Source: Pseudomonas sp. Au-Pse12
GTDB lineage: Bacteria > Pseudomonadota > Gammaproteobacteria > Pseudomonadales > Pseudomonadaceae
NCBI RefSeq assembly: GCF_021341665.1
Contig: NZ_JAJTTH010000013.1
Coordinates: 1 to 64,000 of the forward strand
Reading direction: 5' to 3'
Length of the DNA stretch: 64,000 nucleotides
The translations under genes were made by a program, and so were the position numbers. Of the stretch, positions 42,902 through 51,824 are shown piece by piece; position 1 is the first letter of the stretch, and the number at the start of each line of letters is the position of its first letter. The notes below the pieces were generated by a model. The model was not told the origin of the DNA. It did not search any database and saw only the letters and a program-made list of their open reading frames with translations.

Positions 42902-43308
42902 TAAATCTTCATGCAAATGTGCGCAATGGTAACAAGAGCAGCAGGCAAGACGTTTCTTATTCGTGGGGGGAATTGATTTCTCGGCGATCGGCGAATGGCT
43001 CTGGAGGCGTTTCAGACTGAGCTCAAGCCCCGTACTCAGGCGTCTGGCTGCGAGTGCGAAAAAAGGTTGGCAGCGGCGGGATTTACTATTTCAGGGTGTT
43101 AAAAAGCCGATTGCCCTGTGGCGAGGGAGCTTGTTCCCGCTTGCTCCCGCTTGCTCCCGCTGGGGCGCGCAGCGCCCCCGGTCGCGTCTACGCGGTGAGC
43201 CTGATAAACCGCGCCGGCAGGTTTTACGACCGCTACGCGGCCGAACGGGAGCAAGCTCCCTCGCCACAACAGGCCTTGTCTCCACAACAAGCCCTGAGGC
43301 CCGTGGGG
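42902..43308. other. Intergenic region holding a REPIN-like element
   Basis: About 400 bases contain no gene that I can support. They should hold the promoter of the LTA-synthase-like gene on the minus strand. The inverted-repeat element at 43117-43268 occupies most of the right half. Confidence 0.5.
43117..43268. repeat. REPIN-like element with 17-bp terminal inverted repeats
   Basis: TGTGGCGAGGGAGCTTG at 43117-43133 and its exact reverse complement at 43252-43268 bound the 152-bp element. Just inside the left end are three tandem copies of CTTGYTCCCG (43130-43159). A GGGGCGCGC/GCGCCCCC hairpin follows. The termini match the palindrome at 33577-33604. Confidence 0.85.
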
Positions 43309-44010
43309 TCAGACCACGGTGCCGAAGACGCTGCCCACGGCGGCGGTGAGGCCCATGGCCAGGGCGCCCCAGAGGGTCACGCGCCAGGCGCCCGGCACCA
43401 CCTTGGCGCCGCCGGCGCGGGCCGCCACGGCTCCCAGGCCGCCGAGGAACACCAGGGACATGCCGGCAATCCACGGCACCACGCTGTGCGTCGGGGCAAT
43501 GAAGGTCACCGCCAGGGGCAGCGCCGCGCCCACCACGAAGCTGGCCGCCGAGGCCAGGGCCGCCTGCAGCGGGTTGGCCGCCAGGGCCTCGCTGATCCCC
43601 AGTTCGTCGCGGGCGTGAGCCCCCAGGGCGTCGTGGGCCATCAGCTGCACCGCCACCTGGCGGGCCAGTTCCGGGTTGACGCCGCGGTTCTGGTAGATGT
43701 GGGCCAGTTCGTTGAGTTCGGCCTGGTGATCGCTGGCCAGCTCGGCGCGTTCCCGGGCCAGGTCGGCCTGTTCGGTGTCGGCCTGTGAATGCACGGAAAC
43801 GTATTCTCCGGCGGCCATCGACATGGCCCCCGCCACCAGCCCGGCCATGCCGGTGACCAGCAGCGTGCCGTGGCTGGCGCTGGCCGCGGCTACGCCGATC
43901 AGCAGGCTGGCGGTGGAGACAATGCCGTCGTTGGCCCCCAGGACGGCAGCGCGCAGCCAGCCAATACGGTCGTTACGGTGCAGTTCGCGGTGTCGGTGCA
44001 TGAATTTCAT
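43309..44010 (-). CDS. VIT1/CCC1 family iron/manganese transporter
   Basis: This 233-aa membrane protein of the VIT family has a conserved first helix (WLRAAVLGANDGIVSTASLLIGVAAA). MAGLVAGAMSMAAGEYVSVHSQADTEQAD leads into the cytosolic helical metal-binding loop, and three more helices follow. Such proteins export Fe(II) or Mn(II) from the cytosol. The start at 44010 (MKFMHRHREL) is chosen over the longer frame from 44043. It is a neighbour of the ApbE/flavin system that may also handle iron. Confidence 0.88.
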   Translation of the reverse strand: MKFMHRHRELHRNDRIGWLRAAVLGANDGIVSTASLLIGVAAASASHGTLLVTGMAGLVAGAMSMAAGEYVSVHSQADTEQADLARERAELASDHQAELNELAHIYQNRGVNPELARQVAVQLMAHDALGAHARDELGISEALAANPLQAALASAASFVVGAALPLAVTFIAPTHSVVPWIAGMSLVFLGGLGAVAARAGGAKVVPGAWRVTLWGALAMGLTAAVGSVFGTVV

Positions 44011-44064
44011 CGGCAATGGACTCAGGTGGATGGCATTGAACAATTCGTCGGGTGGGCCTGGGCT

Positions 44065-45045
44065 TCAGCGGGCCTCGATTTCGGCCTGCAACTGCCCACC
44101 CACAATAGACACTTCCCGCAACTGCCCGGCGTCGCGGATCACAAACAAGGCATCCATGCCACGCGCCTGGGCCAGCCGTGGCCCTTCGACTTCACCCAGC
44201 ACCAGCAGCGCGGTGGCCCAGGCATCGGCCAGCATGCAGCTGCCGGCCACCACGCTGACCGAGGCCAGGCGGTTGTGCAGGGGCGCGCCGGTGCTCGGGT
44301 CCAGGGTATGAGCGTAGGACTGTCCGGCGATATCCACCCAGTGGCGGTAGTCGCCGGAGGTGGCGATGGCCGCATCTTCCAGCTCCATCACCCCCATGAC
44401 CTGGCGTTCCCCGCGCAGGGGTTTCTCCACGGCCACGCTCCAGGGCTGGCCCCCGGGCTTGCGGCCCCGGGCGCGCATTTCGCCGTCGATCCCCACCAGG
44501 TACTCGCGGATGCCCGAGGCTTCCAGGGCCCGGGCCAGTTCGTCGACGCCAAACCCCTTGGCGATGCCGTTGAGGTCCAGGCGCAGTTTGCCGCGCTTGC
44601 GCAGGCGGTGGCGCCTGGGTTCCAGCACCAGGGCGCTGCCGGCACAGTGGCGGCGTTGCTGGCCCAGTTCACGCAAGGCCGGTGGTTCCAGGGTCCGCGG
44701 CGCGGGGCCAAAGCCCCAGTTCCGGACCAGGTCCCCCACGCCAATCTCGAAGGCGCCGTGCGATTGCTCGCTGACCCGCAGCGCCGTGGTGATGACCTGC
44801 ATCAGCTCCCGCGGCACGCTGACCCAGCGGTGCCGGGGCGCGGCGTTGAGGCGGTTGAGATCGGACTGGGGGTTCCAGCCCGACATCTGCTGTTCGACCC
44901 GCGCCACGGCCTGGGCCAGGCGCTCGCCGAGGTCCTGGGTGGCGAAGCCCGGGGCGGCGTAGAACAGCGCGCTGTAGCGGCTGCCCATGGTCGGGCCGTT
45001 GAGGCTGTAGCGCTGCAGTGCGGCGGTTTCAGTAGACATCTTCAC
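44065..45045 (-). CDS. apbE: ApbE-type FAD:protein FMN transferase
   Basis: This 326-aa enzyme covalently attaches FMN to threonine in periplasmic proteins. Family motifs are GPTMGSRYSALFYA near the start, LDLNGIAKGFGVDELA in the centre and DPSTGAPLHNRLASVSVVA with SCMLADAWATALLVLG at the end. No strong signal peptide is seen. GTG 45045 is preferred because AAGGA is seven bases upstream, and ATG 45039 is the alternative. It overlaps the flavoreductase gene by 17 bases. The DUF2271 protein encoded at the head of the operon carries a matching target motif. Confidence 0.9.
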   Translation of the reverse strand: MKMSTETAALQRYSLNGPTMGSRYSALFYAAPGFATQDLGERLAQAVARVEQQMSGWNPQSDLNRLNAAPRHRWVSVPRELMQVITTALRVSEQSHGAFEIGVGDLVRNWGFGPAPRTLEPPALRELGQQRRHCAGSALVLEPRRHRLRKRGKLRLDLNGIAKGFGVDELARALEASGIREYLVGIDGEMRARGRKPGGQPWSVAVEKPLRGERQVMGVMELEDAAIATSGDYRHWVDIAGQSYAHTLDPSTGAPLHNRLASVSVVAGSCMLADAWATALLVLGEVEGPRLAQARGMDALFVIRDAGQLREVSIVGGQLQAEIEAR

Positions 45046-47233
45046 GGTAACGTCCTTGGGCCTTGAGGGTCAGTACGCTCAGGTTGAGCGGGGCCAGCAC
45101 TTCGTCCAGGGCCTGCATCACGCCCTTGGCCATCTCCCGGCTGCCGCAGACCAGCACCTGGGCGCCTTTTTCCACCAGCCGGCGCAGCGCCAGGGCATCG
45201 GCCAGCAGCCGGTCCTGCACGTAGCCGCGCTCCTGGACCTGGGAGAAGGCCGCGCGCAGGGCGGTCAGGCGCCGGTCGGCGAGGTAGCCCTTGAGTTCCG
45301 GTTCGTAGAGGAAATCCGAAGCCGGGTGCCGCCCGCCCCAATACAGGTGCATCGGCTGCCGGGCCCGATTGCCGCGGATGAACCCCGCCAGGGGACCGAT
45401 GCCGGTGCCGGCACCGATCAGGATCACCGGCTGCGCGCCCTGCGCCGGACGAAACTGCGGATTGGGCTGGATGAAGCCTTGGATCCGCGCGCCCAGTTGC
45501 AGCTCATGGAGAAAGCCCGAGCACAGGCCGCCCGGGTGCTTGCGCACGCAGATCTCCAGCACCCCGTCGGCGCGGCTGCTGGCCAGGGAATAGAAGCGTG
45601 GCTGGGCCGTGCCGGGGGGCAGGATGCCCACCAGGTCGCCGGCCTGGAACTCGGGCAACGGCTGCCCGCTGCCGTCGGCGGCCTTGAAGCGCAGGATCCG
45701 CGTCGGCGCCTGGACCTGATCGCCGTAGGCCACCGATTCCACCAGTTGCCACTCATGGCAGGGCAGGGCGTGGGCCTGATGCTGCAGGTCCAGGGGCAGG
45801 CCCAAGGCCTGGCCCAAGGCCTGGCCCAGGGCCCGGCCCCAGCGCTGGAACGCCTGGGGCGACTGGCGATCGATGGTTTCCAGGGGTAGCAGGCACTGCG
45901 CCGCGCCGGCGTCCAGGGCGTTCTGCACCTGTTCGGCAAAGCCGCAGAAACGCGGGAACTGCCGGTCGCCAAAGCCCAGCACGGCGTACGCCAGGTCGGG
46001 CGCCAGCGGCCGCTGTTGCAGGCGCGCGAGGAAGCCTTGGGCCGAGGCCGGGGCATCGCCGTCGCCGTGGGTGGCGGTGAGGATCAGCAACTGGCGGGCC
46101 TTGGGGTAGTCGTTGCGCAGTTGGTTCATTGGCGCGCTGTGGACTCGGCGTCCCGCCGCCACCAGGGCCTGCTGCAGGGTCCGGGCAAAGCCCCAGGTAC
46201 CGTTGCTTTCGCTGCCCACCAGGATCACGCAGTCGGCGGTGTCGGCCGGGCAGTTGTCGTCGATCGCCACCGCGTCGCGACGCCGGCGCCACCACAGCCA
46301 CAGGCCGGTGAGGCTCATCAGCGGTACCCCCAGGGCGCTGACGCCCAGCAACAGGCCCAGCCACCACAGGCCTTCGCCGGTGTGCAGTTGATAGATGAAC
46401 CCGGCAACCTGCTGCATTGCGCCCTCGGGCTGGAAGGCCAGCAGGGCGCCGCTGGCCGGGTCGACATAACCTTCGCCGCTGCGGGTGCGCAGGCTGTAGG
46501 GATCCTGGGGGTTGCCAGGGGCGGGGTAGACCAGCTCGCGCAGATCGTTGAGGTCCACGGCCTGCAACGCCGAGAGACTCTCCACCGGCAAGGCCGGGCC
46601 GGCGCTGATCGGGGTCGGCAAGGCGGGCTGGCTCTGGCCGTCGTCGGCGATCAGGCCCAAGGTGCTGGCCGACAGGTACAGCCCGCTCAAGGCCGACAGC
46701 AGCAGGCCAAGGATCGTCAGGCGCCCCACCTCGGCGTGCCAGCGCTGGCTGAAACTGCCGCGCAACGGCCGCAGCAGCTTGCCCCAGCCACCGGCGCGGC
46801 GTGCCAGCAGCACCGCGCCGGACGCCGACAGCAACAGCATCGCCAGGGCGCCCAGCGCCGACACGACATGCCCCGGGGTGTCGAGAAACAGCGAGCGGTG
46901 CAGTTCCTTGACCCAGCGGGCAAAGGCCGAGGGCGTGTAGGGCGCGAGCACCGCGCCGGTCCGTGGATCGACGCTGCTGGCCAGGGTCTGGCCATGCTCG
47001 TGGTGGTAGACGATCAGCGTGCCCGAAGGCGTGCGGCGGATCTGTTCGACCCCGTTCAACTGGCCGGCCACGCGTCCGGCCAGCTGCGCGACGCTGACTT
47101 CAGCCGCCGCCGGTGGTGGCGTGTGCAGGCGTTCCAGGGCCGGGTTCAGCGCCAGGGTCGCGCCGCTGATGGCCAGCAGCATCACCAGCAGGGCGGCCAG
47201 CAGTCCGGGGATTGAGTGCAACGAGCGCAACAT
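45029..47233 (-). CDS. PepSY-membrane / flavodoxin-reductase fusion (CysJ-like electron donor)
   Basis: This 734-aa fusion has an N-terminal PepSY-type membrane part (helices near 7-30, 125-150, 170-195 and about 330-350). A flavodoxin domain follows (about 380-525, VILVGSESNGTWGFARTLQQAL). A ferredoxin-NADP reductase-like domain ends the protein (FYSLASSRADG for FAD, ILIGAGTGIGPLAGFI for NADPH, VLVCGSREMAKGV). It should carry electrons from cytosolic NADPH across the membrane. With DUF2271 and ApbE it forms a flavin-based transenvelope redox system, possibly for ferric siderophores. GAGGAGG precedes the ATG. Confidence 0.9.
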   Translation of the reverse strand: MLRSLHSIPGLLAALLVMLLAISGATLALNPALERLHTPPPAAAEVSVAQLAGRVAGQLNGVEQIRRTPSGTLIVYHHEHGQTLASSVDPRTGAVLAPYTPSAFARWVKELHRSLFLDTPGHVVSALGALAMLLLSASGAVLLARRAGGWGKLLRPLRGSFSQRWHAEVGRLTILGLLLSALSGLYLSASTLGLIADDGQSQPALPTPISAGPALPVESLSALQAVDLNDLRELVYPAPGNPQDPYSLRTRSGEGYVDPASGALLAFQPEGAMQQVAGFIYQLHTGEGLWWLGLLLGVSALGVPLMSLTGLWLWWRRRRDAVAIDDNCPADTADCVILVGSESNGTWGFARTLQQALVAAGRRVHSAPMNQLRNDYPKARQLLILTATHGDGDAPASAQGFLARLQQRPLAPDLAYAVLGFGDRQFPRFCGFAEQVQNALDAGAAQCLLPLETIDRQSPQAFQRWGRALGQALGQALGLPLDLQHQAHALPCHEWQLVESVAYGDQVQAPTRILRFKAADGSGQPLPEFQAGDLVGILPPGTAQPRFYSLASSRADGVLEICVRKHPGGLCSGFLHELQLGARIQGFIQPNPQFRPAQGAQPVILIGAGTGIGPLAGFIRGNRARQPMHLYWGGRHPASDFLYEPELKGYLADRRLTALRAAFSQVQERGYVQDRLLADALALRRLVEKGAQVLVCGSREMAKGVMQALDEVLAPLNLSVLTLKAQGRYREDVY

Positions 47234-47259
47234 GGTCGGGCCTCCTCGGGGCGCGGGGC

Positions 47260-47730
47260 TTACAGGTCGTAGCGCAGGGACTGCACGTAGGTGCCGCCAC
47301 TGGCGGGTTGCCCGCTGCCCTTGAGGGTCAGGGGCAGGACCACGTCGGCGCGCACGTCGCGCTGGTCTTCCACGGCGCTGTCGATGCGGATCTGATACCC
47401 GGCGTCGATCAGGCTGTCCGCCAGTTCGGTGCTGACCGTCAGGGTCTCGCCGCTGCCGACGCTGGCGCCGGTGACACCGTCGTACTGGCCGGCGGCCGCG
47501 CCGCCACCACGGGCCCAGTCCGGCAGGTGCTTGTAGTACTTGGCCTTCTTGCCGGCTACCCACAGGGTTTTCTGGTAGGCGCCGTTGGCGTCGGTGAGGT
47601 AGATCGCCAGGTAAGCACCGTTGCCGCTGTAGGGCTTGAGCTGGGTGCTCAGGGTCACTTCACGGGCCTGGGCCAGTGCCGGCAGGGCCAGGGCCGCGGT
47701 GAGGCAACCGGCGATCACAAGCTTGTTCAT
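47260..47730 (-). CDS. DUF2271 periplasmic protein with flavinylation motif
   Basis: This 156-aa exported protein has a signal peptide (about 1-22, ending AQAR) and a DUF2271 domain. It contains DGVTGAS at residues 84-90, which fits the ApbE target pattern D-x-x-(S/T)-G-A-(S/T), so T87 is the likely FMN acceptor. Its position directly before the PepSY/reductase and ApbE genes supports this. It would be the periplasmic electron carrier of the system. The start at 47730 gives a normal signal peptide. Confidence 0.85.
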   Translation of the reverse strand: MNKLVIAGCLTAALALPALAQAREVTLSTQLKPYSGNGAYLAIYLTDANGAYQKTLWVAGKKAKYYKHLPDWARGGGAAAGQYDGVTGASVGSGETLTVSTELADSLIDAGYQIRIDSAVEDQRDVRADVVLPLTLKGSGQPASGGTYVQSLRYDL

Positions 47731-47787
47731 GAGGCTGTCCTTTTTTGCTGAATGTGGCCGCAGCCTGGGCCGCCTAGCTGACAGCAA

Positions 47788-47813
47788 CCTGAAGGCCGGG
47801 AAAAAACTTCAGG
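47788..47813. promoter_or_regulatory. Inverted repeat in the divergent promoter region
   Basis: CCTGAAG and CTTCAGG are separated by 12 bases, between the DUF2271 operon and the response-regulator gene. Spacing and position would suit binding of the adjacent response regulator, but this is a guess. Confidence 0.35.
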
Positions 47814-47966
47814 CCGGGGCGCTCACGGTGACCCGGGCTTTTGCTGATCTGCCTCGCATCGCGCGGGCGCGACACTGGCTACCCTGATCAGGCTGGCGGC
47901 TTCTTCAGATTCGCGTCAGGTTCAGCGGTTAAGGTGCAGCACCACACAGGTCAAAGGAGAGCGTCG

Positions 47967-48626
47967 ATGCGGGTGTTATTGGTCGAGGATGCGGCAGGGC
48001 TGGGGGACGCGGTGCGCGAACAGATTGCCGACGATGGCCACGCGGTGGATTGGGTGCAGCGCCTGGAGCAGGCCCGGGCCAGCGTCGCCAGCACGCCCTA
48101 CGACCTGATCCTGCTGGACCTGATGCTGCCTGACGGGCGCGGCCTGGAGTTCCTGCGCCAGCGCCGCGGCGCCGGCGACGTGACCCCGGTGATCATCCTC
48201 ACCGCCCAGGACCAGATTTCCGAGCGCATCGCCGGGCTTAATGCCGGCGCCGACGACTACCTGGTCAAGCCCTTCGACCTGTTCGAGCTGTCGGCGCGAG
48301 TCGCTGCGGTGGCCCGGCGCTACAGCGGCAACCCCAACCCGCAGATCCGCCTCGGCGAGCTGCACGTGGACCTGAACGCCCGTACGGTGCAGCGCGACGG
48401 CAGCATCATCGACCTGACCGCCCGCGAATGGGCGGTGTTCGAGGCCTTTGTCCAGCGCCCCAGCGCCTTGCTCTCCAAATCCCAGCTGGAGGAACGGCTG
48501 TATGCCTTCGGCGCGGAAATCGAGAGCAACACCATCGAGGTCTACGTCAGCCGCCTGCGCAAGAAGCTCGGCCGCGAGCTGATTGAAACCGTGCGCGGCA
48601 TGGGCTACCGGCTGATGCCCGCATGA
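47967..48626 (+). CDS. OmpR-family response regulator
   Basis: This 219-aa two-domain regulator has the receiver at about 1-115, with D-E-D pocket residues in LLVEDAAG, the phosphoacceptor in LILLDLMLPDG and the lysine in YLVKPFDL. A winged-helix DNA-binding domain follows at about 125-219 (IESNTIEVYVSRLRKKLG). It overlaps the kinase gene by ATGA and is divergent from the DUF2271-PepSY-ApbE operon, its probable target. ATG 47967 follows AAAGGAGA. It is of the PmrA/QseB/CopR-like subgroup. Confidence 0.92.
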   Translation: MRVLLVEDAAGLGDAVREQIADDGHAVDWVQRLEQARASVASTPYDLILLDLMLPDGRGLEFLRQRRGAGDVTPVIILTAQDQISERIAGLNAGADDYLVKPFDLFELSARVAAVARRYSGNPNPQIRLGELHVDLNARTVQRDGSIIDLTAREWAVFEAFVQRPSALLSKSQLEERLYAFGAEIESNTIEVYVSRLRKKLGRELIETVRGMGYRLMPA

Positions 48627-49966
48627 AGCGTCCCATCAGCCTGCAGAAACGCCTGAGCCTGGGCCTGACCCTGGGCATGACCCTGCTCTGGCTCGGGGCC
48701 ACCGCCGGCACCTGGCTGGTGGTCCAGCACGAGCTGGACGAAACCTTCGACAGCGCCCTGGAAGCCACCGCCCAGCGCATCCTGCCGCTGGCCGCGCTGG
48801 AGATCGGCAACCGTCGCGGGCCGCGCCGGGCGCGGCACGTGGCAACCCTGAAGATGGACAGCGAATACCTGACTTACCTGGTGCGCGACGCCGACGGACG
48901 GATCCTCATGCGCTCCCACGACGCCAAGCTGAAGATCTTCAGCCACCGCCCAAGCCCCGGTTTCAGCACCACGGACAAATACCGCCTGTACAGCGCCAGC
49001 ATCGAGAACGACTCGATCGTCATCGAAATCGCCGAGCCCCTGGCCCACCGGCGCGAGGCCTCGCGGGAGGCGTTGCTGGCCCTGCTGCTGCCCTTGCTCG
49101 GGCTGATTCCCATCAGCCTGGTGGGCACCTGGCTGTTCGTGCGCATCAGCCTGCGCAGCGTGCTGGCTTACCGGCGCGCGGTGGAATCGCGCGGCGTGGG
49201 CGACCTGTCGCCGATCCAGGTGGCGCGCCTGCCGGCGGAAATCGATCCCTTGGCCGAAGCGGTCAATCATCTGCTGGAGCGCCTGCGCAAAGCCTTGGAA
49301 GCGGAGCGCAGCTTCACCGCCAACAGCGCCCATGAACTGCGCACGCCCCTGGCCGCGACCCTGGCGCAGATCCAGCGCCTGCGCCAGGAAGCCCCGCAGG
49401 GACCGTTGCAGGTCCGGGCGGCGAAGATCGAGAACGCCCTGCGGGAACTGGCCAGGCTCTCGGAAAAGCTCATGCAACTGGCCAAGGCCGAAGGCGGCGG
49501 GCTGCTCTCGCAAACCCCCGAGGACCTGATTCCGTTGCTGGCGCATGGCGTGGAGGAGTGGAATCGCGGCGCGGCGGCGCGGATCAACCTGCAGTTGCCG
49601 GAAGTGGCCCGGGTGTGCACGGCCATCGATCCGGACGCCTTTGGCATCCTGCTGCGCAACCTGATCGAGAACGCCCTGAAATACGGTGATGCGGCGCAAC
49701 CGGTAGAGGTCAGCCTCGGCGCCGACGGCTGCTTGCGGGTGATCAATGGCGGGCCGCGGGTGCCGGCGGAGGTACTGCAACGCCTGACCGAACGTTTCGT
49801 GCGTGGCAACAGTGAAACCAGCGGTTCGGGCCTGGGCCTGGCGATTGCCCAGAGCATCGTCCACGGCGTCGGCGGCCAGTTGCACCTGGCCTCACCGGCC
49901 AGCGGCCGCGACGACGGCTTCGAAGTTCGCGTGCACTTTCCCTTGCAGACGCCGACCCAACCGTAG
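48623..49966 (+). CDS. Sensor histidine kinase
   Basis: This 447-aa kinase has membrane helices at about 10-35 and 150-180 around a periplasmic sensor of about 115 residues. A HAMP-like linker leads to the dimerisation helix with the phospho-histidine in SFTANSAHELRTPLA (about 230-245). The ATPase domain follows, with N-box LIENALKY and G-box GSGLGLAIAQSIV. The sensed signal is unknown; iron or redox state is plausible given the target operon. Its stop TAG lies at the edge of a REP element. Confidence 0.9.
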   Translation: MKRPISLQKRLSLGLTLGMTLLWLGATAGTWLVVQHELDETFDSALEATAQRILPLAALEIGNRRGPRRARHVATLKMDSEYLTYLVRDADGRILMRSHDAKLKIFSHRPSPGFSTTDKYRLYSASIENDSIVIEIAEPLAHRREASREALLALLLPLLGLIPISLVGTWLFVRISLRSVLAYRRAVESRGVGDLSPIQVARLPAEIDPLAEAVNHLLERLRKALEAERSFTANSAHELRTPLAATLAQIQRLRQEAPQGPLQVRAAKIENALRELARLSEKLMQLAKAEGGGLLSQTPEDLIPLLAHGVEEWNRGAAARINLQLPEVARVCTAIDPDAFGILLRNLIENALKYGDAAQPVEVSLGADGCLRVINGGPRVPAEVLQRLTERFVRGNSETSGSGLGLAIAQSIVHGVGGQLHLASPASGRDDGFEVRVHFPLQTPTQP

Positions 49967-49990
49967 GCGCTGGCTTGCCAGCGAAGGCGC
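49962..49990. repeat. REP palindrome supplying the kinase stop codon
   Basis: CGTAGGCGCTGGCTTGCCAGCGAAGG is the same repeat as at 17374. The TAG at 49964-49966 inside it is the stop of the histidine kinase gene. Confidence 0.75.
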
Positions 49991-50019
49991 CGGTTGGGGG
50001 CGGTGCAAGGCGTACGGGG

Positions 50020-50460
50020 TCATTCGCCGCGGATGTATTGCTCCAGCTGGCGGATCAGGTCGGCCTGTTCGGCAATCGCTTCCTTGACCAGGTCGCCGAT
50101 CGACAGCAGCCCCAGCAACTGGCCGTTCTCCACCACCGGCAGGTGGCGCAGGTGGTTGTTGGTCATGATGCTCATGCAGGTTTCCACGTTCTGGTGGGAG
50201 TCCACGGTGATCACCGGCGAGCTCATGATCGCGCTCACCGGGGTGCCCACCGAGGAGCGCCCGTGCAGTACCAGCTTGCGCGCATAGTCACGTTCGCTGA
50301 TGACCCCGACCACTTCACCCTTCTCCATCACCGGCAGGGCGCCGACGTTTTTTTCGGCCATCAGCATCAGCGCTTCCAGGACCATCTGGTGCGGGGCAAT
50401 GGTGTGCACTTGCTGGTTGTGCTTGGCCTTGAGTTTCAGCAGTTCTGCGACGCTCTTCAT
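50020..50460 (-). CDS. Tandem CBS-domain protein
   Basis: This 146-aa protein consists of two CBS domains (about 10-65 and 75-130; GALPVMEKGEVVGVISERDYAR and RHLPVVENGQLLGLLSIGDLV). Such stand-alone pairs bind adenine nucleotides and regulate partner enzymes or channels. No partner domain is present. The start at 50460 is fixed by the typical MKSVAELLK N-terminus. It is convergent with the histidine kinase gene. Confidence 0.9.
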   Translation of the reverse strand: MKSVAELLKLKAKHNQQVHTIAPHQMVLEALMLMAEKNVGALPVMEKGEVVGVISERDYARKLVLHGRSSVGTPVSAIMSSPVITVDSHQNVETCMSIMTNNHLRHLPVVENGQLLGLLSIGDLVKEAIAEQADLIRQLEQYIRGE

Positions 50461-50629
50461 GGGGCGCTCCGAGGGTTCTACGTGGGGCGGCGATGTACCG
50501 CCCTGAGGGGTTTCTAAAGAATCGTAGAGACTCGACCAACCGGCAAGGCTGAAAACGGCAGATAAACGGCGAAAAACGTCAGCCCGGGAATTTTTTTTCA
50601 TCACGGCCCCGATAACGGGGCCGTGGCCG

Positions 50630-51799
50630 TCAGTGGAAGCGTTGCAGGGAGAAACTGTCCAGGTCGATTTCGCTGCGGCCGTCCACCTGCAACTGGGCCA
50701 AGGCTTCGCCAATCGCCGCCGAGTGCTTGAAGCCATGGCCGGAGCAGGCGCTGACCACGGTGACGTTGGCCAGGCGCGGGTGACGGTCGATGATGAAGCC
50801 CGAATCCGGGGTCACGGTGTAGGCGCAGACGCTGGCCTTCACCAGCTCCGGCGCCAGCCCGGCGATATGCGGGGCCACCAGCTCGCGGAACAGGCGCTGG
50901 GCGTCGGCGAGGCTGGGCTGACGGTCGAGGTGGTCCGGCTGGCTGCTGGCGCTGTACTGCTCGGTGGCGATTTTCACGCTGCCTTCGCCGGGAATCGGCG
51001 GGAAGCCATAGCAGGTGTCGACGTCGTCGGCGCTGTGGAGGATGAAGCTCGGCGAGCGGGCCGGGTAGTGTTGCGGCTCATCGAGGCGGAACCAGTACAA
51101 CTGCTGGCGACAGACCTGCAGCAGGGTATCGAAGGGCGCCCCGAGCAGCTGCGCCGACCACATGCCGGCGCTGACGATGACCTGCCGGGCGCGAATTCGC
51201 GAACCGGCGCTGATGACGTCCACGCCCTCGGCGTCGGACTTGAGCTCCTGCACGGTCTGGCCAGTGATCAGGGTCGCCCCCAGTTGCCGGGCCCGGGTCA
51301 GTTGCGCGTCGATGCAGCGTTCCGGGCGGACAAAACCGCCGCCGGGTTCGAAGTAGCCCCGGGCACTGTCGGCCAGCGGGGCGAACTGTGGAAAGCGCTG
51401 GCGGATCTCGGCGGCGTCCAGCACCTGGTGCTCGATGCCGTAGTGCCGGGCCAGCGCAATGCTGTTGTCGGTGAAGTCCCGGGCCTGCGCCGGGCGCTGC
51501 GGGTCGGTGCTGGCGGTCATCACCAGCACCCCGCACTGTTCGAATAACGGCACGTCCAGTTCGGCTTCCAGCTCGCGCCAGATCTGCTGCGAACGGATCG
51601 CCAGCGGCACGTAGGCCGCGCCTTCGCCCACCGCCTGGCGGGTGATGCGCGTGTCGCCGTGGCTGGAGCCCTGATCATGAGGCGGGGCGAAGCGGTCGAT
51701 GCCCGCCACCTTGACCCCGCGCTTGGCCAGTTGATAGAGCGTGGCGGCGCCCATGGCGCCCAGGCCTACGACGACAACATCGAATTCGGGTGTCTGCAC
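50630..51799 (-). CDS. SolA-like FAD-dependent N-methyl amino acid oxidase
   Basis: This 389-aa monomeric sarcosine oxidase / N-methyltryptophan oxidase-type flavoprotein has the Rossmann GLGAMGAA (12-19). SSHGDTRITRQAVGEGAAYVPL is the region near the covalent flavin site in this family. CSGHGFKHSAAIGEALA near the C-terminus binds FAD. It oxidises N-methyl amines, releasing formaldehyde and hydrogen peroxide. The exact substrate cannot be read. The start is GTG 51799 with AAGGA seven bases upstream. Confidence 0.88.
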   Translation of the reverse strand: MQTPEFDVVVVGLGAMGAATLYQLAKRGVKVAGIDRFAPPHDQGSSHGDTRITRQAVGEGAAYVPLAIRSQQIWRELEAELDVPLFEQCGVLVMTASTDPQRPAQARDFTDNSIALARHYGIEHQVLDAAEIRQRFPQFAPLADSARGYFEPGGGFVRPERCIDAQLTRARQLGATLITGQTVQELKSDAEGVDVISAGSRIRARQVIVSAGMWSAQLLGAPFDTLLQVCRQQLYWFRLDEPQHYPARSPSFILHSADDVDTCYGFPPIPGEGSVKIATEQYSASSQPDHLDRQPSLADAQRLFRELVAPHIAGLAPELVKASVCAYTVTPDSGFIIDRHPRLANVTVVSACSGHGFKHSAAIGEALAQLQVDGRSEIDLDSFSLQRFH

Positions 51800-51824
51800 G
51801 GCAAGATCCTTGAAGGGTGAAGGC

